Assembly (NCBI GenBank): GCA_021772555.1
Contig: JAJFLT010000431.1
Coordinates: 1 to 6,683 of the forward strand
From: Opitutales bacterium
GTDB taxonomy: Bacteria; Verrucomicrobiota; Verrucomicrobiia; Opitutales; UBA2987
Direction: 5' to 3'
DNA: 6,683 nucleotides
Shown: positions 5,836 to 6,683 of the stretch, in pieces
Numbering within the stretch: position 1 is the first letter of the stretch
Layout of the letters: every line of letters starts with the position of its first letter
Notes under the pieces: model-generated
Databases searched by the model: none
The model's input: only the letters and a program-made list of their open reading frames with translations
What the model was told of the DNA's origin: nothing
Translations under genes and position numbers: made by a program

Positions 5836-6683
5836 ATGAAAACAGCAGCTCTTTTTGTCCTTAGTTTTCTTTTATTCTTCAATGCAAAAGGGACGCCCGG
5901 ACATCCAGGATTTCAGGCCACCGTCGAGGTGGAAGAGGAGGTTTACAGTTATGTTCCTCCCGATAACGGGACCAATCCTCTTTGGTGTTACGGAAATACC
6001 TGCATCGTGCGACATGGTGATGATGTTTTTGTCAGCGGAGTTGAAACTCTGGAGGGAGTCCCACGTTACAACAACACTCGCTGGCTTCTTTTCAAACGAG
6101 ACCAAAATGGCTGGCAACTCGTCCATAAGGACGAAAAAGATTACACCCGCGAGCCCTCGCCATTATCGATTCTCCCCGATGGGCGGATGTTTCTCTCCGT
6201 CAACCCGACTCTTGAGCCGCTGGAGGAAGGAGGCGGCCCAGCGGAGCCCCAATTGCTGCAATTTTCAGCTACAAATATAAAAACGCCCTACGAAACGATA
6301 TTACCTGTTTGGCAAGAGAAACATCGGTTCAAGGAACACTCCTATCGCAGTTTCGTGGCTGACCGGCTTAGCGGCGACTTGATATTGTTTCAAAATGAAG
6401 GCGACGACCAGGCGGCGTGGTCCTACAGAAATGCCGATGGCGATTGGTCCCACCAGGGGATATTGCGTTTCCCCTGGGGGTCGGAATATGAGGAACCCCA
6501 AACCATTCGTGTATGTTATCCAGCAGTTCAGATAAGGGATAAGGAGGTTCACTTTTTCGGGGTCAGCGACATCGTGGAGCCGAATCTGGCCTGGCGTGAA
6601 TATAAACGCGAGCTGACGGGCCGCAAGTGGGATTACGACTTCCGGCGGATGTTTTACACCTGGTCGGACGACATAACCACGGG
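5836..6683 (+). CDS. Secreted BNR/sialidase-like beta-propeller protein, 3'-truncated by window edge
   Basis: The frame opens at ATG 5836 and stays open for 282 codons to the right edge. Residues 1-19 are a signal peptide (MKTAA, then a Leu/Phe-rich core, cleavage probably near NAKG), so the product is exported to the periplasm, membrane or outside. The mature part reads like successive propeller blades: LWCYGNTCIVRHGDDVFVSG, then a WLLFKRDQNGW strand, then EPSPLSILPDGRMFLSVNP, and later FVADRLSGDLILFQN and AWSYRNADGDW. The last visible residues, YTWSDDITTG, resemble the start of an Asp-box (SxDxG) of BNR repeats. This pattern fits the broad sialidase/BNR superfamily, in which some members are exo-sialidases or other glycan-active enzymes and many are uncharacterised. 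I cannot identify sialidase catalytic residues in the visible part and do not claim that activity. No Shine-Dalgarno site precedes the start. Family placement is moderately sure; that it is a coding gene is very sure. Confidence 0.8.
   Translation, partial: MKTAALFVLSFLLFFNAKGTPGHPGFQATVEVEEEVYSYVPPDNGTNPLWCYGNTCIVRHGDDVFVSGVETLEGVPRYNNTRWLLFKRDQNGWQLVHKDEKDYTREPSPLSILPDGRMFLSVNPTLEPLEEGGGPAEPQLLQFSATNIKTPYETILPVWQEKHRFKEHSYRSFVADRLSGDLILFQNEGDDQAAWSYRNADGDWSHQGILRFPWGSEYEEPQTIRVCYPAVQIRDKEVHFFGVSDIVEPNLAWREYKRELTGRKWDYDFRRMFYTWSDDITT

Noticed and set aside
5855..6280. Open frame on the + strand overlapping the BNR-like gene
   Set aside because: It is the +1 shadow of the frame beginning at 5836, which has a signal peptide, an ATG and stays open for 848 bases; the shadow protein is not domain-like.
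1..6683. CRISPR array, tRNA, rRNA, insertion sequence or transposase
   Set aside because: I found no regularly spaced repeats, cloverleaf-like sequence, rRNA signature or transposase-like protein in any frame.

Overview
The window looks like chromosomal DNA from a Gram-negative, TonB-using bacterium. My best guess is the Verrucomicrobiota/PVC side, perhaps an Opitutae-like lineage. Three things point there: a TonB-dependent receptor with a short acidic N-terminal lead directly into the plug, a nucleoside hydrolase with the extended DTDxGxDxDD motif, and a secreted BNR/sialidase-like propeller protein of a kind I associate with PVC genomes. AT-rich leaders without clear Shine-Dalgarno sites fit as well. 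This placement is inference from protein style; no rRNA or marker gene is present.

Layout, left to right. (1) Positions 2-862, + strand: a nucleoside hydrolase missing only its extreme N-terminus. (2) Positions 910-943: a strong symmetric hairpin flanked by A and T runs, placed to terminate both converging genes. (3) Positions 978-3416, - strand: a complete 812-residue TonB-dependent outer-membrane receptor carrying a calcium-loop-like insert. (4) Positions 3417-4017: a 600-base non-coding stretch, AT-rich next to the receptor with a short GC-rich block near 3893-3960. (5) Positions 4018-4821, - strand: an inositol monophosphatase-family phosphatase. (6) Positions 4990-5667, - strand: a class I SAM-dependent methyltransferase resembling the METTL7 (thiol methyltransferase) group. 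(7) Positions 5836-6683, + strand: the N-terminal 282 residues of an exported BNR/sialidase-like protein that runs off the right edge. The 168-base gaps at 4822-4989 and 5668-5835 hold no gene I can support; the second is a divergent intergenic region that must hold promoters for both neighbours.

The genes do not form an obvious pathway. Nucleoside hydrolase and receptor converge. The receptor, phosphatase and methyltransferase share a strand, but the gaps are too large to assume one operon. A loose scavenging theme (outer-membrane uptake, nucleoside cleavage, secreted glycan-related propeller) is possible but unproven. I do not see a clearly new multi-gene system. The points most worth a second look are the calcium-loop insert in the receptor, the METTL7-like enzyme, the uncharacterised secreted propeller protein and the compositional island before the phosphatase stop codon.
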